From: Arthrobacter sp. 9AX
Lineage (GTDB): Bacteria > Actinomycetota > Actinomycetes > Actinomycetales > Micrococcaceae
NCBI RefSeq assembly: GCF_902506095.1
Contig: NZ_LR733293.1
Location: forward strand, 1,874,843 to 1,938,842
DNA: 64,000 nucleotides
Direction of reading: 5' to 3'
Part shown: positions 47,201-55,900 of the stretch, piece after piece
Position numbering within the stretch: the first letter of the stretch is position 1
How the letters are laid out: each line of letters opens with the position of its first letter
The notes under the pieces: model-generated
What the model was told of the DNA's origin: nothing
The model's database searches: none
The model's input: the letters and a program-made list of their open reading frames with translations, nothing else
Translations under genes and position numbers: made by a program

Positions 47201-47772
47201 GCCTCGAGGGGCTGCTGGCCCAGCACGCGGAGCTGAGCATTACCACCGTCCTGGGTGAAGACGGCCCGCAGGACGGCGCCATCATCACTATTGCCGGCAT
47301 GATCACCTCCCTGAGCAGGCGGATCGCCAAGGCCAGCGGCAACGCCTACGCCCGGGCAGAGGTGGAGGACCTGGGCGGTTCCATGGAGGTGATGTTCTTC
47401 GGGCAGGTCTACGGCCCCATCGCCTCGGTGCTCGCCGAAGACCTGATCGTGGTGATCAAGGGCCGGCTGCAGAAGCGCGACGATGGCGCCATCACGCTCA
47501 ACTGCATGGAACTTTCCGTTCCTGACCTGAGCGAAGGGCTGAACGGGCCGCTGGTGATCACCATGCCCACCCACAAAGCCACCGAGGCTGTTGTCACCGA
47601 ACTCGGGGACGTGCTGCGCACGCACCGCGGCAACTCGGAAGTCCGCCTGCACCTGCAGGGCGACACGCGAACCGAAATCATGGGCCTGCCCGTCCACCTT
47701 CGGGTTAACCCGAGCCCCTCGCTGTTTGGTGACCTGAAGGTCCTGCTGGGCCCGGCCTGCCTGGACGCCTGA
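44215..47772 (+). CDS. dnaE: DNA polymerase III alpha subunit DnaE
   Basis: A 1185-residue replicative polymerase of the DnaE1 type. The PHP domain is at the N-terminus (VHLHNHTEYSMLDGAARL, ALATTDHG). The catalytic palm has GPGRGSGAGSMVAYA and PDFDVDFDD. A helix-hairpin-helix region and a C-terminal OB fold (about residues 1010-1090) follow. It is not the DnaE2 mutasome type, since it is long and lies alone. GTG at 44215 has no Shine-Dalgarno site and appears leaderless. Confidence 0.97.
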   Translation: MTSSNDSFVHLHNHTEYSMLDGAARLGELFDETERLGMPALATTDHGYLFGAFDFWKRATDKGIKPIIGVEAYVTPGTARGDKSRVRWGEEHQRKDDISGGGSYTHMTLLSYNNAGMRNLFRASSIASLDAVFGKWPRLDRELLNTYSEGLIATTGCPSGEVQTRLRLGQYREALEAASEFRDIFGAENYFCELMDHGLDIERRVTGDLLRLAKDLNLPLVATNDLHYTHEHDAKAHEALLAIQSGSTLLEPTYDNGGSRFAFSGSGYYLKSPQEMRELFRDHPDACDNTLLIAERCEVSFNTGANYMPRFPCPPGEDETSWLVKEVAAGLEYRYPGGVPDEVRAQADYELGVITSMGFPGYFLVVADFINWAKNNGIRVGPGRGSGAGSMVAYAMRITDLDPLRHGLIFERFLNPDRVSMPDFDVDFDDRRRSEVIDYVTRKYGDERVAMIVTYGTIKTKQALKDSSRVLGYPFSMGETLTKALPPAVMAKDIPLADIQNPEAKRYGEAGDFRQLISTDPEAAKVFETALGIEGLKRQWGVHAAGVIMSSDPIIDVIPIMRRIQDGQVITQFDYPTCEGLGLIKMDFLGLRNLTIISDALENIKMNRGIDLDLESLELDDAPSYELLARGDTLGVFQLDGGPMRSLLKLMKPDNFEDISAVLALYRPGPMGANAHTDYALRKNGIQEVIPIHPELKEPLAEILGGTYGLIVYQEQVMAVAQKLAGYSLGQADILRRAMGKKKKSELDKQFAGFSQGMQDNGYSMEAVKTLWDILLPFSDYAFNKAHSAAYGVISYWTAYLKAHYAPEYMAALLTSVGDDKDKSAIYLNECRRMGITVLPPDVNESALNFTPVGNDIRFGMGAIRNVGVNVVEAMVAARESEGAFTSFKDYLMKVPAVVCNKRTIESLIKSGAFDSLGHHRRALAMIHEEAIDSVITLKRNEAIGQFDLFAGFEEAESESSLSIDIPDLPEWEKKDKLSFERDMLGLYVSDHPLQGLEGLLAQHAELSITTVLGEDGPQDGAIITIAGMITSLSRRIAKASGNAYARAEVEDLGGSMEVMFFGQVYGPIASVLAEDLIVVIKGRLQKRDDGAITLNCMELSVPDLSEGLNGPLVITMPTHKATEAVVTELGDVLRTHRGNSEVRLHLQGDTRTEIMGLPVHLRVNPSPSLFGDLKVLLGPACLDA

Positions 47773-47781
47773 CCCGCGCGG

Positions 47782-47815
47782 GGACGACGACGGCGGGCAA
47801 GTGCCGGCGTCGTCC
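47782..47815. terminator. Convergent terminator between dnaE and the flavin reductase gene
   Basis: GGACGACG (47782-47789) pairs with CGTCGTCC (47808-47815), with an inner CGGC/GCCG stem. It lies between two convergent stops. No long U-tract is present on either strand. Confidence 0.65.
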
Positions 47816-47832
47816 TCCGCTGTGGGGGAAGC

Positions 47833-48333
47833 CTAGATTTCGTAGTCCAGCGGCACGGGCTGGCCGTAGGCACCGCCGTGGTACAGCAGCGGGGAACCCT
47901 CGCCGCCCACCTGGCCGTCCACCACCTGGACCACCACCACGGCGTTGTTCTCGAACGAGAGGCGCATCTGCACCTCGCCGATCAGCCAGCCGGCCACGTC
48001 CTTCAGCACCGGAACGCCGTGTGGCCCCACTTCCCAGTGGTCGCCCTCAAAGCGGTCGGTGCCGCTAGCAAAACGATCGGCCAGTGCCTGGTTCTCCAGC
48101 CCGAGCATATGGACTCCGATATACGTGGTGTTGGCCACAGCAGGCCAGGAGCGCGAGCTGCGGGCCATGTTAAAGGTGAAGCGCGGCGGCTTGGCCGACA
48201 ACGACGCCACAGATGTGGCGGTGAACCCGAACGGCCGGTCCTGGTAATTGACCGTGATGATGGCAACGCCGGCGGCGTGGCGCCGGAACATCTCCTTGAA
48301 CGTCCGTTCGAAGGGTGCCTCATGTTCGGTCAC
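47833..48333 (-). CDS. Flavin reductase-like, FMN-binding protein
   Basis: A 166-residue protein of the flavin reductase-like split-barrel family. FKEMFRRHAAGVAIITV, GFTATSVASLSAKPPRFTFNM and HMLGLENQALADRFA are the FMN-binding pattern. It probably supplies reduced flavin to a two-component monooxygenase; no partner is visible nearby. GTG at 48333 follows AGGAG with six bases between. The frame continues upstream but without similarity. Confidence 0.9.
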   Translation of the reverse strand: MTEHEAPFERTFKEMFRRHAAGVAIITVNYQDRPFGFTATSVASLSAKPPRFTFNMARSSRSWPAVANTTYIGVHMLGLENQALADRFASGTDRFEGDHWEVGPHGVPVLKDVAGWLIGEVQMRLSFENNAVVVVQVVDGQVGGEGSPLLYHGGAYGQPVPLDYEI

Positions 48334-48463
48334 TGGAACTCCTGGTGGTGGGGTGGCGGATGCTCTTTCGTCAACTCTATGGGGCCGCCGGGCAGGCGGG
48401 GAATCTCTTGAAGCCCCACGTCCGGGAGTTAAGCCCGCCGGAACAACTGTTAAGGTTTGTTGC

Positions 48464-49000
48464 ATGACACAACGGACCGGACGCTCACGTCCGCGCCTGC
48501 CCTGGCCACTGCTCGTGCTGCCGGCGGTGGCCGGCGTGCCGGCCGGGATTCTCTGGTGGCTGCTGGCACCGGGGGGACTCAACCTGATCACCCGGGACCC
48601 CGCCTTTGGCGACGGCGCCCACCCGCAGGTCTGGCTGCCGAGGGACCTCACCCTGGCCGGGCTCATGGTCTTCGCGGGGTGCCTCCTGGCAGTGTTCCTG
48701 GCGGACAAAAAGCGCGCGGAACCGCAGGCAGGCCTGGTGCTGGGCCTTATCGGCGGCCTGTGCGGCTCGGTGGTGGCCTGGCAGGTGGGGGTGTTGTCGG
48801 CCGGGCTTTTTGGCCCCGCTGTTGATGCCACCGCCAACGCCAGCATCGCGTTCTCCCTGCGCGCCCTGCCCGTGCTGCTGCTGTGGCCGGCTGCCACCGC
48901 GGCATCAGTGTTTGTGCTTGAGCTGATGCACCTCCTGGGCAGCAAGGAAGACGCCGGCGCGGACGGGGCGCGGCACGCTGCGGTGGGGACCGTAAAATAG
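48464..49000 (+). CDS. Membrane protein of unknown function
   Basis: A 178-residue protein with four predicted membrane helices (about residues 15-37, 66-86, 95-118 and 135-160). I do not recognise the family. ATG at 48464 lies seven bases after TAAGGT (48451-48456), with TTAAGC 16 bases further upstream, so a leaderless mRNA is likely. The four-base gap to hisD contains no terminator; the hisD -10 element lies inside this gene. Confidence 0.75.
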   Translation: MTQRTGRSRPRLPWPLLVLPAVAGVPAGILWWLLAPGGLNLITRDPAFGDGAHPQVWLPRDLTLAGLMVFAGCLLAVFLADKKRAEPQAGLVLGLIGGLCGSVVAWQVGVLSAGLFGPAVDATANASIAFSLRALPVLLLWPAATAASVFVLELMHLLGSKEDAGADGARHAAVGTVK

Positions 49001-49007
49001 TGCGGTG
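48993..49007 (+). promoter_or_regulatory. Leaderless-type -10 element of hisD
   Basis: TAAAAT (48993-48998) ends six bases before GTG at 49005. It lies inside the end of the upstream membrane-protein gene and closely resembles the dnaE start region. Confidence 0.65.
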
Positions 49008-50399
49008 ACCATTTCTTCGGAGTTTCCCGCCACCCCTGCCGCCGCCGTGAGCTTCCGCACCGTTGACCTCCGGGGCCGGAACCTGACCCTTGCGGGGCTT
49101 CGGGCTGCCGTGCCGAGGGCCCAGGGCCAGACTGTGGCCGACGCCGAAGAAAAGGTCCTCGATATCATGTCCGCAGTCCGGCAGCGGGGCTTCGGTGCCC
49201 TGGCCGAGCTGGCTCTCCGCTTCGATGGAGTGGAGCAGGACCACCCCCTGGTTCCACGGGAGGCTCTCGCGGCTTCCCTGGAGCAGCTGGACCCGGATGT
49301 CCGGCGGGCGCTGGAGGAATCCATCAGCCGGGCCCGCCGCTTTGCCGACGGACAGCGGCCCCGCAACATTGACGTCCAGCTTGGCGACGGCGCCCTGGTC
49401 AGCCAGAACTGGGTGCCGGTTGCCCGCGTGGGACTCTACGTACCCGGCGGGCTGGCCGTCTACCCGTCCTCGGTGATCATGAACGTGGTCCCGGCCCTGG
49501 CCGCCGGTGTGGAGTCGATCGCTTTGGCCTCGCCGCCCCAGAAGGAGTTCGGCGGCCTCCCGCACCCCACCATCCTTGCCGCCGCGGCACTGCTGGGCAT
49601 CACCGAGGTATACGCCATCGGCGGCGCCCAGGCGATCGCCGCCTTCGCTTACGGGGTGCCCGCCACGGAAGCCGGACCCGCCTTGGAGCCGGTGGACGTG
49701 GTGACGGGTCCGGGCAACATCTTTGTGGCCACCGCCAAGCGCCTGGTTAAGGGCGTGGTGGGCATCGACTCCGAGGCAGGGACCACGGAGATTGCCATCC
49801 TGGCTGACTCCTCTGCCCAGCCCCCGCTGGTGGCCGCCGACCTCATCAGCCAGGCGGAGCACGACCCCAAGGCAGCATCGGTGCTGATTACCGATTCGGA
49901 GGATCTCGCTGCCGCGGTCCGTGCAGAGCTGGACCTGCAGGCCGCCGCCACCAAGCACTCCGCCCGCGTCCGCGAAGCCCTCTCCGGCCCGCAGTCAGGC
50001 GTTGTCCTGGTGGATAACCTGGAGCAGGGCATCGCGGCGTGCGACGCGTACGCCGCCGAGCACCTGGAGATCATGACCCGCGACGCCGCCATGGTGGCCG
50101 CGAGGATCAGGAACGCCGGTGCCATCTTTGTTGGCGACTACAGCCCGGTGAGCCTGGGGGACTACTGTGCGGGGTCCAACCACGTGCTGCCCACCAGCGG
50201 TACTGCTGCCTTTTCGTCCGGGCTGAACGTCACCACTTTCCTGCGTGCCATCCAGGTGGTGAACTACAGCCGTGAGGCGCTGGCTGAGGTCAGCGGACAC
50301 ATCGTCAGCCTCTCCGGAGCCGAAGATCTGCCAGCGCACGGGGAGGCTGTGACGGCGCGGTTTTCCGGCTGGCGTACCGACGGTTCTCCCGGCATCTAG
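49005..50399 (+). CDS. hisD: Histidinol dehydrogenase
   Basis: A 464-residue zinc enzyme that oxidises histidinol to histidine in two steps. It has [48 protein letters not shown] (the phosphate-like loop) and [17 protein letters not shown] with a zinc histidine. Other his genes are not within the 64-kb window next to it, since nrdR follows. The GTG start appears leaderless. Confidence 0.96.
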   Translation: MTISSEFPATPAAAVSFRTVDLRGRNLTLAGLRAAVPRAQGQTVADAEEKVLDIMSAVRQRGFGALAELALRFDGVEQDHPLVPREALAASLEQLDPDVRRALEESISRARRFADGQRPRNIDVQLGDGALVSQNWVPVARVGLYVPGGLAVYPSSVIMNVVPALAAGVESIALASPPQKEFGGLPHPTILAAAALLGITEVYAIGGAQAIAAFAYGVPATEAGPALEPVDVVTGPGNIFVATAKRLVKGVVGIDSEAGTTEIAILADSSAQPPLVAADLISQAEHDPKAASVLITDSEDLAAAVRAELDLQAAATKHSARVREALSGPQSGVVLVDNLEQGIAACDAYAAEHLEIMTRDAAMVAARIRNAGAIFVGDYSPVSLGDYCAGSNHVLPTSGTAAFSSGLNVTTFLRAIQVVNYSREALAEVSGHIVSLSGAEDLPAHGEAVTARFSGWRTDGSPGI

Positions 50400-50420
50400 T
50401 ACCCGCCACCACAACATGTA

Positions 50421-50462
50421 GTAGTTACAAGCTTGTGATTACCCTGAGCCGGGACTTAGAAT
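50421..50462 (+). promoter_or_regulatory. nrdR promoter with palindrome over the -35
   Basis: TTGTGA (50433-50438), 18 bases, TAGAAT (50457-50462) form a plausible promoter for nrdR. The 10-bp perfect palindrome ACAAGCTTGT (50427-50436) lies over the -35, within a 22-bp imperfect palindrome (50421-50442). It is not a clear match to the known NrdR box. Binding protein unknown. Confidence 0.5.
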
Positions 50463-50557
50463 TGAAGACGCCGCAGGGCACGCGTGTGCCCCCTGGCTGC
50501 TACTGACACTCAACACAGCCGGCACCGAAACTGCCGCTGAGCGAAAGAAGGGACGCC

Positions 50558-51061
50558 ATGTACTGTCCGTTCTGCCGCAACCCCGACTCCCGGGTGGTGG
50601 ACAGCCGCATGGCGGACGATGGCTCGGCCATCCGCCGCCGCCGCCAGTGCCCTGAGTGCGGGCGCCGGTTCACTACGGTGGAAACCACCAGCCTGTCCGT
50701 GATTAAGCGGTCAGGCGTGGGGGAGCCCTTCAGCCGCAGCAAGGTGATCAACGGCGTCCGCAAGGCCTGCCAGGGACGGCCGGTCAGCGAGGACGACCTC
50801 GCCCTGCTGGCACAGGAAGTCGAAGAGCAGATCCGGTCCTCCGGTGCCGCCGAAATCGACGCCCATGAAGTGGGGCTCGTCATTCTCGGGCCGCTGCAAA
50901 AGCTGGACAAGGTGGCCTACCTCCGGTTCGCCAGCGTGTACCAGGCCTTCGAATCACTCGAGGATTTCGAGACGGCCATCGCCCTGCTCCGCCAGGAAGC
51001 CGAAGAGGACGCCAACGGCGCCGTGAAGGACGTCAAATCCTCCGAGAAGAGCCCGTTGTAA
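50558..51061 (+). CDS. nrdR: Transcriptional repressor NrdR
   Basis: A 167-residue repressor of ribonucleotide reductase genes. A zinc ribbon ([27 protein letters not shown]) binds DNA, and an ATP-cone (about residues 45-135) senses ATP/dATP. It therefore matches deoxynucleotide supply to replication. ATG at 50558 follows GAAGGG. The C-terminal 20 residues are a variable tail. Confidence 0.97.
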   Translation: MYCPFCRNPDSRVVDSRMADDGSAIRRRRQCPECGRRFTTVETTSLSVIKRSGVGEPFSRSKVINGVRKACQGRPVSEDDLALLAQEVEEQIRSSGAAEIDAHEVGLVILGPLQKLDKVAYLRFASVYQAFESLEDFETAIALLRQEAEEDANGAVKDVKSSEKSPL

Positions 51062-51158
51062 CAACGCGCCCACTGTAATCTCCGGTGGTGGCAGTGGAGG
51101 GGAAGCCGCAGCCACCACCGGCACCAACCTCTTCAATGCCCAGGCATGTGCTGTGGGA

Positions 51159-51192
51159 CGTATGCCCCCGCCCCGAAAGGCGGGGGCATACG
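51159..51192. terminator. Convergent terminator between nrdR and ppgK
   Basis: A perfect 14-bp stem (51159-51172 with 51179-51192) with a six-base loop. It lies eight bases beyond the ppgK stop on the minus strand and about 100 bases after nrdR. No U-tract is present. Confidence 0.75.
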
Positions 51193-51199
51193 TCTGCCT

Positions 51200-52003
51200 C
51201 TACTTGGCGAGCTTGTGCTGCAGTGCTATTTCGATCGCGGCCCCCACGATGCCTGCTTCGTTGCGCAGGACCGCCGGGACGATGGGGGTGCGGAGCTTGA
51301 GGTTGGGCAGGTATTCGTCCGCGCGCTTGGAGATGCCGCCGCCCACAATGAACAGTTCGGGGGAGAACAGGAACTCGACGTGGGAGAAGTAGCGCTGCAG
51401 GAGGATGCTGTATTCCTCCCAGGAGAGGCCGTCGCGTTCCCGGGCTACGGCGGAGGCCTTGGTTTCGGCGTCGTGGCCGTCAATCTCCAGGTGGCCCAGT
51501 TCGGCGTTCGGCACCAGTTTGCCGTCGAAGATGAAGGCAGAGCCGATGCCGGTGCCCAGCGTAATGACCAGGACCGTGCCGGCGACGCCCTCGCCGGCTC
51601 CATAGCGCGCCTCGGCGAGACCGGCGGCGTCGGCGTCATTGATGACCTCCACGGGACGGCCGAGGCGCTCGGTCAGGAGGGCATCGATGTCCGTGTTGAG
51701 CCAGCTCTTGTCCACGTTGGCGGCAGAGTGGACCACACCGTGCTGGATGATGCCGGGAAAGGTCACGCCCACGGGGGAGCCGGCGGCAGGCGCCTCCGGA
51801 CGGGCCGAGAGCTCGGAGACCACCAGGGCCACCGCCTCGGCAACGGCCTCAGGTGTGGCGGGCTGCGGGGTAGGCACGCGGAACCGTTCCCCCAGGAGCT
51901 TGCCCTTTTTCAGGTCGACAATGCCGCCCTTGATTCCCGTACCTCCGATGTCGATGCCGATCAGCGGGGCGTTTTTCTGAGACTTCTCGTCCTTCTTGGC
52001 CAA
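51200..52003 (-). CDS. ppgK: Polyphosphate glucokinase
   Basis: A 267-residue ROK-fold kinase that phosphorylates glucose with polyphosphate or ATP, an actinobacterial enzyme. It has [48 protein letters not shown] and [12 protein letters not shown]. Unlike the ROK gene at 9033 it lacks the CxCGxxGC zinc motif. TTG at 52003 gives the usual N-terminus ([20 protein letters not shown]). It is followed by a strong hairpin. Confidence 0.94.
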   Translation of the reverse strand: MAKKDEKSQKNAPLIGIDIGGTGIKGGIVDLKKGKLLGERFRVPTPQPATPEAVAEAVALVVSELSARPEAPAAGSPVGVTFPGIIQHGVVHSAANVDKSWLNTDIDALLTERLGRPVEVINDADAAGLAEARYGAGEGVAGTVLVITLGTGIGSAFIFDGKLVPNAELGHLEIDGHDAETKASAVARERDGLSWEEYSILLQRYFSHVEFLFSPELFIVGGGISKRADEYLPNLKLRTPIVPAVLRNEAGIVGAAIEIALQHKLAK

Positions 52004-52145
52004 TGGGTTTCCGTTCGTGGCAGGGGCGGGCAGGGAAGGGGCGGCGGGCAGCCGGCCCGGGTGTTGCTAAGTCAATGGTGGCTGCTTCTTCGGCAGCGGT
52101 GGGTTTTGTTCAGTCGGCGTGGGCACCGGTTGCCTGGGCGGCAGG

Positions 52146-53024
52146 TCAGGGCAGGGTGAGGATTTCTGCGCCGGTTTCCGTGACCAGCAGGGTGTGCTCG
52201 AACTGGGCCGTGCGCTTGCGGTCCCGGGTGACCACAGTCCAGTCATCGGCCCACATGTCCCACTCCACGGTTCCGAGCGTGAGCATGGGTTCGATGGTGA
52301 AGACCATGCCGGCTTCGATGACCGTGTTGTAGGCGGGGGCAGCGTCGTAATGCGGGATGATCAGCCCGGTATGGAAGGCTTCGCCAACGCCGTGGCCGGT
52401 GAAATCCCGGACCACGCCATAGCCGAAGCGCTTGGCGTAGGACTGGATGGCGCGGCCGATCACGTTGATTTCGCGGCCGGGAGCTACGGCCTTGATGGCA
52501 CGGTTCAGGGATTCCCGGGTCCGTTCCACCAGCAGGCGCGATTCCTCGTCAACGTCCCCCACCAGGAAGGTGTAGTTGGTGTCGCCGTGGACGCCGCCGA
52601 TGTACGCCGTGATGTCGATGTTGATGATGTCGCCGTCCTCGACCACGGTGGTGTCCGGGATCCCGTGGCAGATGACTTCGTTCACCGATGAGCACAGGGA
52701 CTTGGGGAACCCCCGGTACCCGAGGGTGGATGGGTAGGCGTGGTGGTCAAGAAGGAATTCGTGGCCCACCTTGTCCAGCTGGTCGGTGGTGACGCCTGGC
52801 TCGATGTGTTTACCCACCTCGACGATGGCCTGCGCTGCGATTTTGGCGGCTACGCGGATCTTCTCGATGGTTTCGGCGGACTTGACCTCGGAGCCGGTGA
52901 ACTTGGCAGGTGCGGGTTTGCCCACATACTCCGGGCGGGGGATGGACGCCGGTACTGGACGCTGCGGGCTCACGGTGCCCGGGGTGAGGGTGCCGATGGG
53001 TGCAGTCGAGGCAAGGGAAGGCAT
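52146..53024 (-). CDS. map: Methionine aminopeptidase, type I
   Basis: A 292-residue metalloprotease that removes initiator methionine. Metal ligands lie in [33 protein letters not shown] and [15 protein letters not shown] holds the substrate histidine. The 40-residue N-terminal extension with Pro-rich sequence resembles actinobacterial MapB. ATG at 53024 is preceded by TATGAT (53031-53036) with a six-base gap, so the mRNA is probably leaderless. Confidence 0.95.
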   Translation of the reverse strand: MPSLASTAPIGTLTPGTVSPQRPVPASIPRPEYVGKPAPAKFTGSEVKSAETIEKIRVAAKIAAQAIVEVGKHIEPGVTTDQLDKVGHEFLLDHHAYPSTLGYRGFPKSLCSSVNEVICHGIPDTTVVEDGDIINIDITAYIGGVHGDTNYTFLVGDVDEESRLLVERTRESLNRAIKAVAPGREINVIGRAIQSYAKRFGYGVVRDFTGHGVGEAFHTGLIIPHYDAAPAYNTVIEAGMVFTIEPMLTLGTVEWDMWADDWTVVTRDRKRTAQFEHTLLVTETGAEILTLP

Positions 53025-53061
53025 AGATTGATCATATAAGGCACCACAGAAGGCCTAACAA
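53025..53061 (-). promoter_or_regulatory. Leaderless-type promoter of map
   Basis: On the minus strand TATGAT (53036-53031) ends six bases before the ATG at 53024. TTGTTA (53061-53056), 19 bases further upstream, could be the -35. No ribosome site fits between. Confidence 0.65.
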
Positions 53062-53145
53062 CCGGGAGCCGCGTCCTGGCCGCGTAAGAATGTAAGTTAC
53101 GCGCGTCACTCCGCAGCTTCCTGCCGGCGGAACGGGGAAACAGCG

Positions 53146-53310
53146 ATGACTGAGTACTGGTACAACATCAACACCCACGAGGTGGAGGAGGACCGGCTGT
53201 CGGACTGGAGCCAGCTGATTGGCCCCTACAAGACCAGGGAAGAGGCCGAGCACGCGCTGGAGAAGGTCCGCGCGCGCAATGAGGCCTGGGAAAAGAACGA
53301 CGACGACTGA
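53146..53310 (+). CDS. Small SPOR-like protein, 54 residues
   Basis: A 54-residue acidic protein starting MTEYWYNINTHEVEEDR, with DWSQLIGPYKTREEAEHALE, a segment like one half of a SPOR domain (xGPYxTxxEAE). ATG at 53146 follows GGGGAAA. Codon use is normal for the region. Its position between the divergent map gene and convergent panB shows it is a separate unit. The function is not known; conservation in relatives would support it. Confidence 0.75.
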   Translation: MTEYWYNINTHEVEEDRLSDWSQLIGPYKTREEAEHALEKVRARNEAWEKNDDD

Positions 53311-53325
53311 TGGCTGTGCCGGGCG

Positions 53326-53344
53326 GGCCGGCCGGGTGCCGGCC
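53326..53344. terminator. Possible convergent terminator before panB
   Basis: GGCCGGC/GCCGGCC (53326-53332 with 53338-53344) forms a short GC hairpin between the small SPOR-like gene and panB, which converge. No U-tract. Confidence 0.35.
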
Positions 53345-53391
53345 TCCGCGGTCCGTGTCCGGCAGGTGCCTGGTGAGAGCCGGGTGCCTGG

Positions 53392-54288
53392 TTAGAAGGT
53401 GTGTTCCGGGCCGGGGAACTGGCCCGACCGGACGTCCTCGCCGTAGGCTGCGGCGGCGTCAAGCAGGGTGCTGCGGAGGTTGGCGTACTGCTTGACGAAT
53501 TTCGCCATCCTGCCGCCGCGCAGGCCCGCCATATCCTGCCACACGAGCACCTGGCCGGTGGTCTCCTTTCCGGCGCCGATGCCCACCGTGGGAACCTTCA
53601 CCGCTGCGTCGACGGCAGCTGCCGTCTCCGCTGGAACCATTTCCATCAGCACACTGAACGCACCCGCGTCAGCCAGCGCGACGGCGTCGTCAATCAAACG
53701 CTGTGCATCATCGCCGCGGCCCTGCACGCGGTACCCGCCCAAGGCGTGCTCACTCTGCGGCGTGAAGCCAATGTGGGCCATCACCGGGATCCCGGCCTGC
53801 ACCATGGCGCGGACGGTGGGGGCGTAGTACTTCCCGCCCTCGATCTTGACGGCGTGCGCCAGGCCTTCCTTCAGGAACCTCACACCGGCGGCAACCGCCT
53901 GCTCGGGCGAGACTTCGTAGCTGCCGAACGGCAGGTCGGCCACCACCAGGGCGCGTTTTGCCGAGCGTGCCACGGCCCTGCAGAGCGGAAGGAGTTCGTC
54001 CACGGTAACCGGAAGGCTGGTCTCGTTGCCGAAGACATTGTTGGAGGCCGAGTCTCCCACGAGGAGCACCTCGATGCCGGCTGTGTCGAAGATCTCGGCC
54101 GTGTACTGCTCGTAGGCGGTCAGCATCGCGAACTTCCTGCCCTCGTCCTTGGCCTGCTGGAGGTGGTGGACGCGGACCTTCGCCGGCTTCCGGGCGGAGG
54201 CGGCGGGGACGTCCTGACCGGGTCCGGTGCCGTAGGGGGCGGGGACGTCGGCGGGCAGGCTGGAGTCGGAGCTGTTGCTTGAGGCCAT
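53392..54288 (-). CDS. panB: 3-methyl-2-oxobutanoate hydroxymethyltransferase
   Basis: A 298-residue enzyme of pantothenate synthesis that makes ketopantoate from ketoisovalerate. It has AMLTAYEQYTAEIFD, VLLVGDSASNNVFG, ADLPFGSYE, GIPVMAHIGFTPQS and PTVGIGAGKETTGQVLVWQDM. ATG at 54288 is preceded by TACGCT (54295-54300) with a six-base gap, so it looks leaderless. The first 30 residues are a Ser/Pro/Ala-rich extension. In M. tuberculosis panB (Rv2225) also lies near glnA2-glnE. Confidence 0.95.
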   Translation of the reverse strand: MASSNSSDSSLPADVPAPYGTGPGQDVPAASARKPAKVRVHHLQQAKDEGRKFAMLTAYEQYTAEIFDTAGIEVLLVGDSASNNVFGNETSLPVTVDELLPLCRAVARSAKRALVVADLPFGSYEVSPEQAVAAGVRFLKEGLAHAVKIEGGKYYAPTVRAMVQAGIPVMAHIGFTPQSEHALGGYRVQGRGDDAQRLIDDAVALADAGAFSVLMEMVPAETAAAVDAAVKVPTVGIGAGKETTGQVLVWQDMAGLRGGRMAKFVKQYANLRSTLLDAAAAYGEDVRSGQFPGPEHTF

Positions 54289-54553
54289 GGCATGAGCGTA
54301 GTGCCGTACCCGCAGTCGTAGCTACCGGCGGCGTGGCACTGCCGGGTGATTCGCGTCATATGGCAGGCATGATGGTGGTCCTGCGCCGGTCCTGCGGCCG
54401 GTGCCTCCTGCATCCCTGCCGGGTTAACGCTGTGTTACGGGGTCCGCGGGCACCAGCATCACCGCCAATTGCTTAGTACAGTGTTGGTGAACTGCTTTCC
54501 GGCTTCCTCCTTGCGGACCGGGGCATGGACGTTTGACCGGAGAAGAGGCCATT
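54289..54553. promoter_or_regulatory. Region between panB and glnA2
   Basis: Divergent 265-base region. TACGCT (54295-54300) is the panB -10 on the minus strand. For glnA2, TACAGT near 54476-54481 is a -10 candidate. GTTAA-N6-GTTAC (54423-54438) has the spacing of a GlnR half-box pair but only a partial consensus. Confidence 0.4.
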
Positions 54554-55894
54554 ATGGACCGCCAGCAAGAGTTTGTCCTGCGCACAATCGAAGAGCGCGA
54601 CGTACGTTTCGTGCGCCTGTGGTTCACCGACGTCGTGGGTTCGCTCAAGTCAGTGGCACTGGCGCCGGCCGAGGTTGAGGGCGCCTTCGAGGAAGGCCTC
54701 GGTTTCGACGGTTCAGCCATCGAGGGCCTCGCCCGTGTCTTCGAATCGGACATGCTGGCACAGCCGGACCCGTCCACGTTCCAGATCCTGCCGTGGCGCG
54801 GCGAAACCGAGCAGACCTCCCGCATGTTCTGCGACATCCTCACGCCGGACGGTGAACCGTCGGCCGCGGATCCCCGCAACGTCCTCAAGCGGACCCTCGC
54901 CAAGGCCGCTGACATGGGCTTCACCTGCTACACCCACCCCGAAATCGAGTTCTACCTCCTGAAGTCCCAGGAACCCGGCCCGGACGGCGCCCCGGTACCC
55001 GTTGATGAGGGCGGCTACTTTGACCACGTTCCCGGCGGCGTGGCCCAGGATTTCCGCCGGACCGCCGTGACCATGCTCGAATCGGTAGGCATCTCCGTGG
55101 AGTTCAGCCACCACGAGGCCGGCCCCGGCCAGAACGAAATCGACCTCCGGTACGCCGATGCGCTGCAGACGGCGGACAACATCATGACGTTCCGCACCGT
55201 CATCAAGGAAGTGGCGCTGCAGCAGGGGACGTACGCCACGTTTATGCCCAAGCCCTTCACCGCACACCCGGGCTCCGGCATGCACACCCACTTCTCCCTG
55301 TTCGAGGGTGACACCAACGCCTTCTACGAAGCCGGGGCCGAGTTCCAGCTGTCCAAGACGGCACGCCAGTTCATTGCCGGCATCCTCAAGCACGCGCCCG
55401 AATTCACGGCCGTGACCAACCAGTTCGTGAACTCCTACAAGCGCCTCTGGGGCGGCGGGGAGGCCCCGAGCTACCTCAGCTGGGGGCACAACAACCGCTC
55501 GGCCTTGGTCCGCGTACCCCTGTACAAGCCGGGCAAGGGACAGTCCGCACGGATCGAGTACCGCGGCATCGATTCTGCAGCGAACCCCTATCTTGCCTAC
55601 GCCGTGCTCCTGGGCGCGGGGCTCAAGGGCATCGAAGAGGGCTACGACCTGCCTGCCGCTGCCGAGGATGACGTCTGGTCGCTGAGTTCGGCCGAGCGCC
55701 GCGCCATGGGCCACGACCCCCTTCCCGCGAGCCTGCATGACGCCATCCGTTCCATGGAGGATTCAGAGCTGATGCCGCAGATCCTGGGCGAGCAGGTCTT
55801 TGAACACTTCCTGCGCAACAAGCGGGCCGAGTGGCAGGACTACCGCCTCCAGGTGACGCCCTACGAGCTGCAGCGCAACCTCGGCATCCTTTAG
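54554..55894 (+). CDS. glnA2: Type I glutamine synthetase, GlnA2-like
   Basis: A 446-residue glutamine synthetase, the same length as mycobacterial GlnA2. It has RFVRLWFTDVVGSLKSVAL, GFDGSAIEG, HPEIEFYLL, FMPKPFTAHPGSGMHTH and NSYKRL. The loop EEGYDLP has a tyrosine in the region where GSI-beta enzymes are adenylylated, but the surrounding sequence is not canonical. ATG at 54554 follows GGAGAAGAGG; a TTG at 54533 is a weaker start. It lies just before glnE. Confidence 0.93.
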   Translation: MDRQQEFVLRTIEERDVRFVRLWFTDVVGSLKSVALAPAEVEGAFEEGLGFDGSAIEGLARVFESDMLAQPDPSTFQILPWRGETEQTSRMFCDILTPDGEPSAADPRNVLKRTLAKAADMGFTCYTHPEIEFYLLKSQEPGPDGAPVPVDEGGYFDHVPGGVAQDFRRTAVTMLESVGISVEFSHHEAGPGQNEIDLRYADALQTADNIMTFRTVIKEVALQQGTYATFMPKPFTAHPGSGMHTHFSLFEGDTNAFYEAGAEFQLSKTARQFIAGILKHAPEFTAVTNQFVNSYKRLWGGGEAPSYLSWGHNNRSALVRVPLYKPGKGQSARIEYRGIDSAANPYLAYAVLLGAGLKGIEEGYDLPAAAEDDVWSLSSAERRAMGHDPLPASLHDAIRSMEDSELMPQILGEQVFEHFLRNKRAEWQDYRLQVTPYELQRNLGIL

Positions 55895-55900
55895 GGAGCG

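Noticed and set aside
44596..47697. Long open frame (over 1000 codons) antisense to dnaE
   Set aside because: It mirrors the codon pattern of dnaE, a common artefact at high GC. It has no recognisable domains and a repetitive Gly/Val/Gln make-up.
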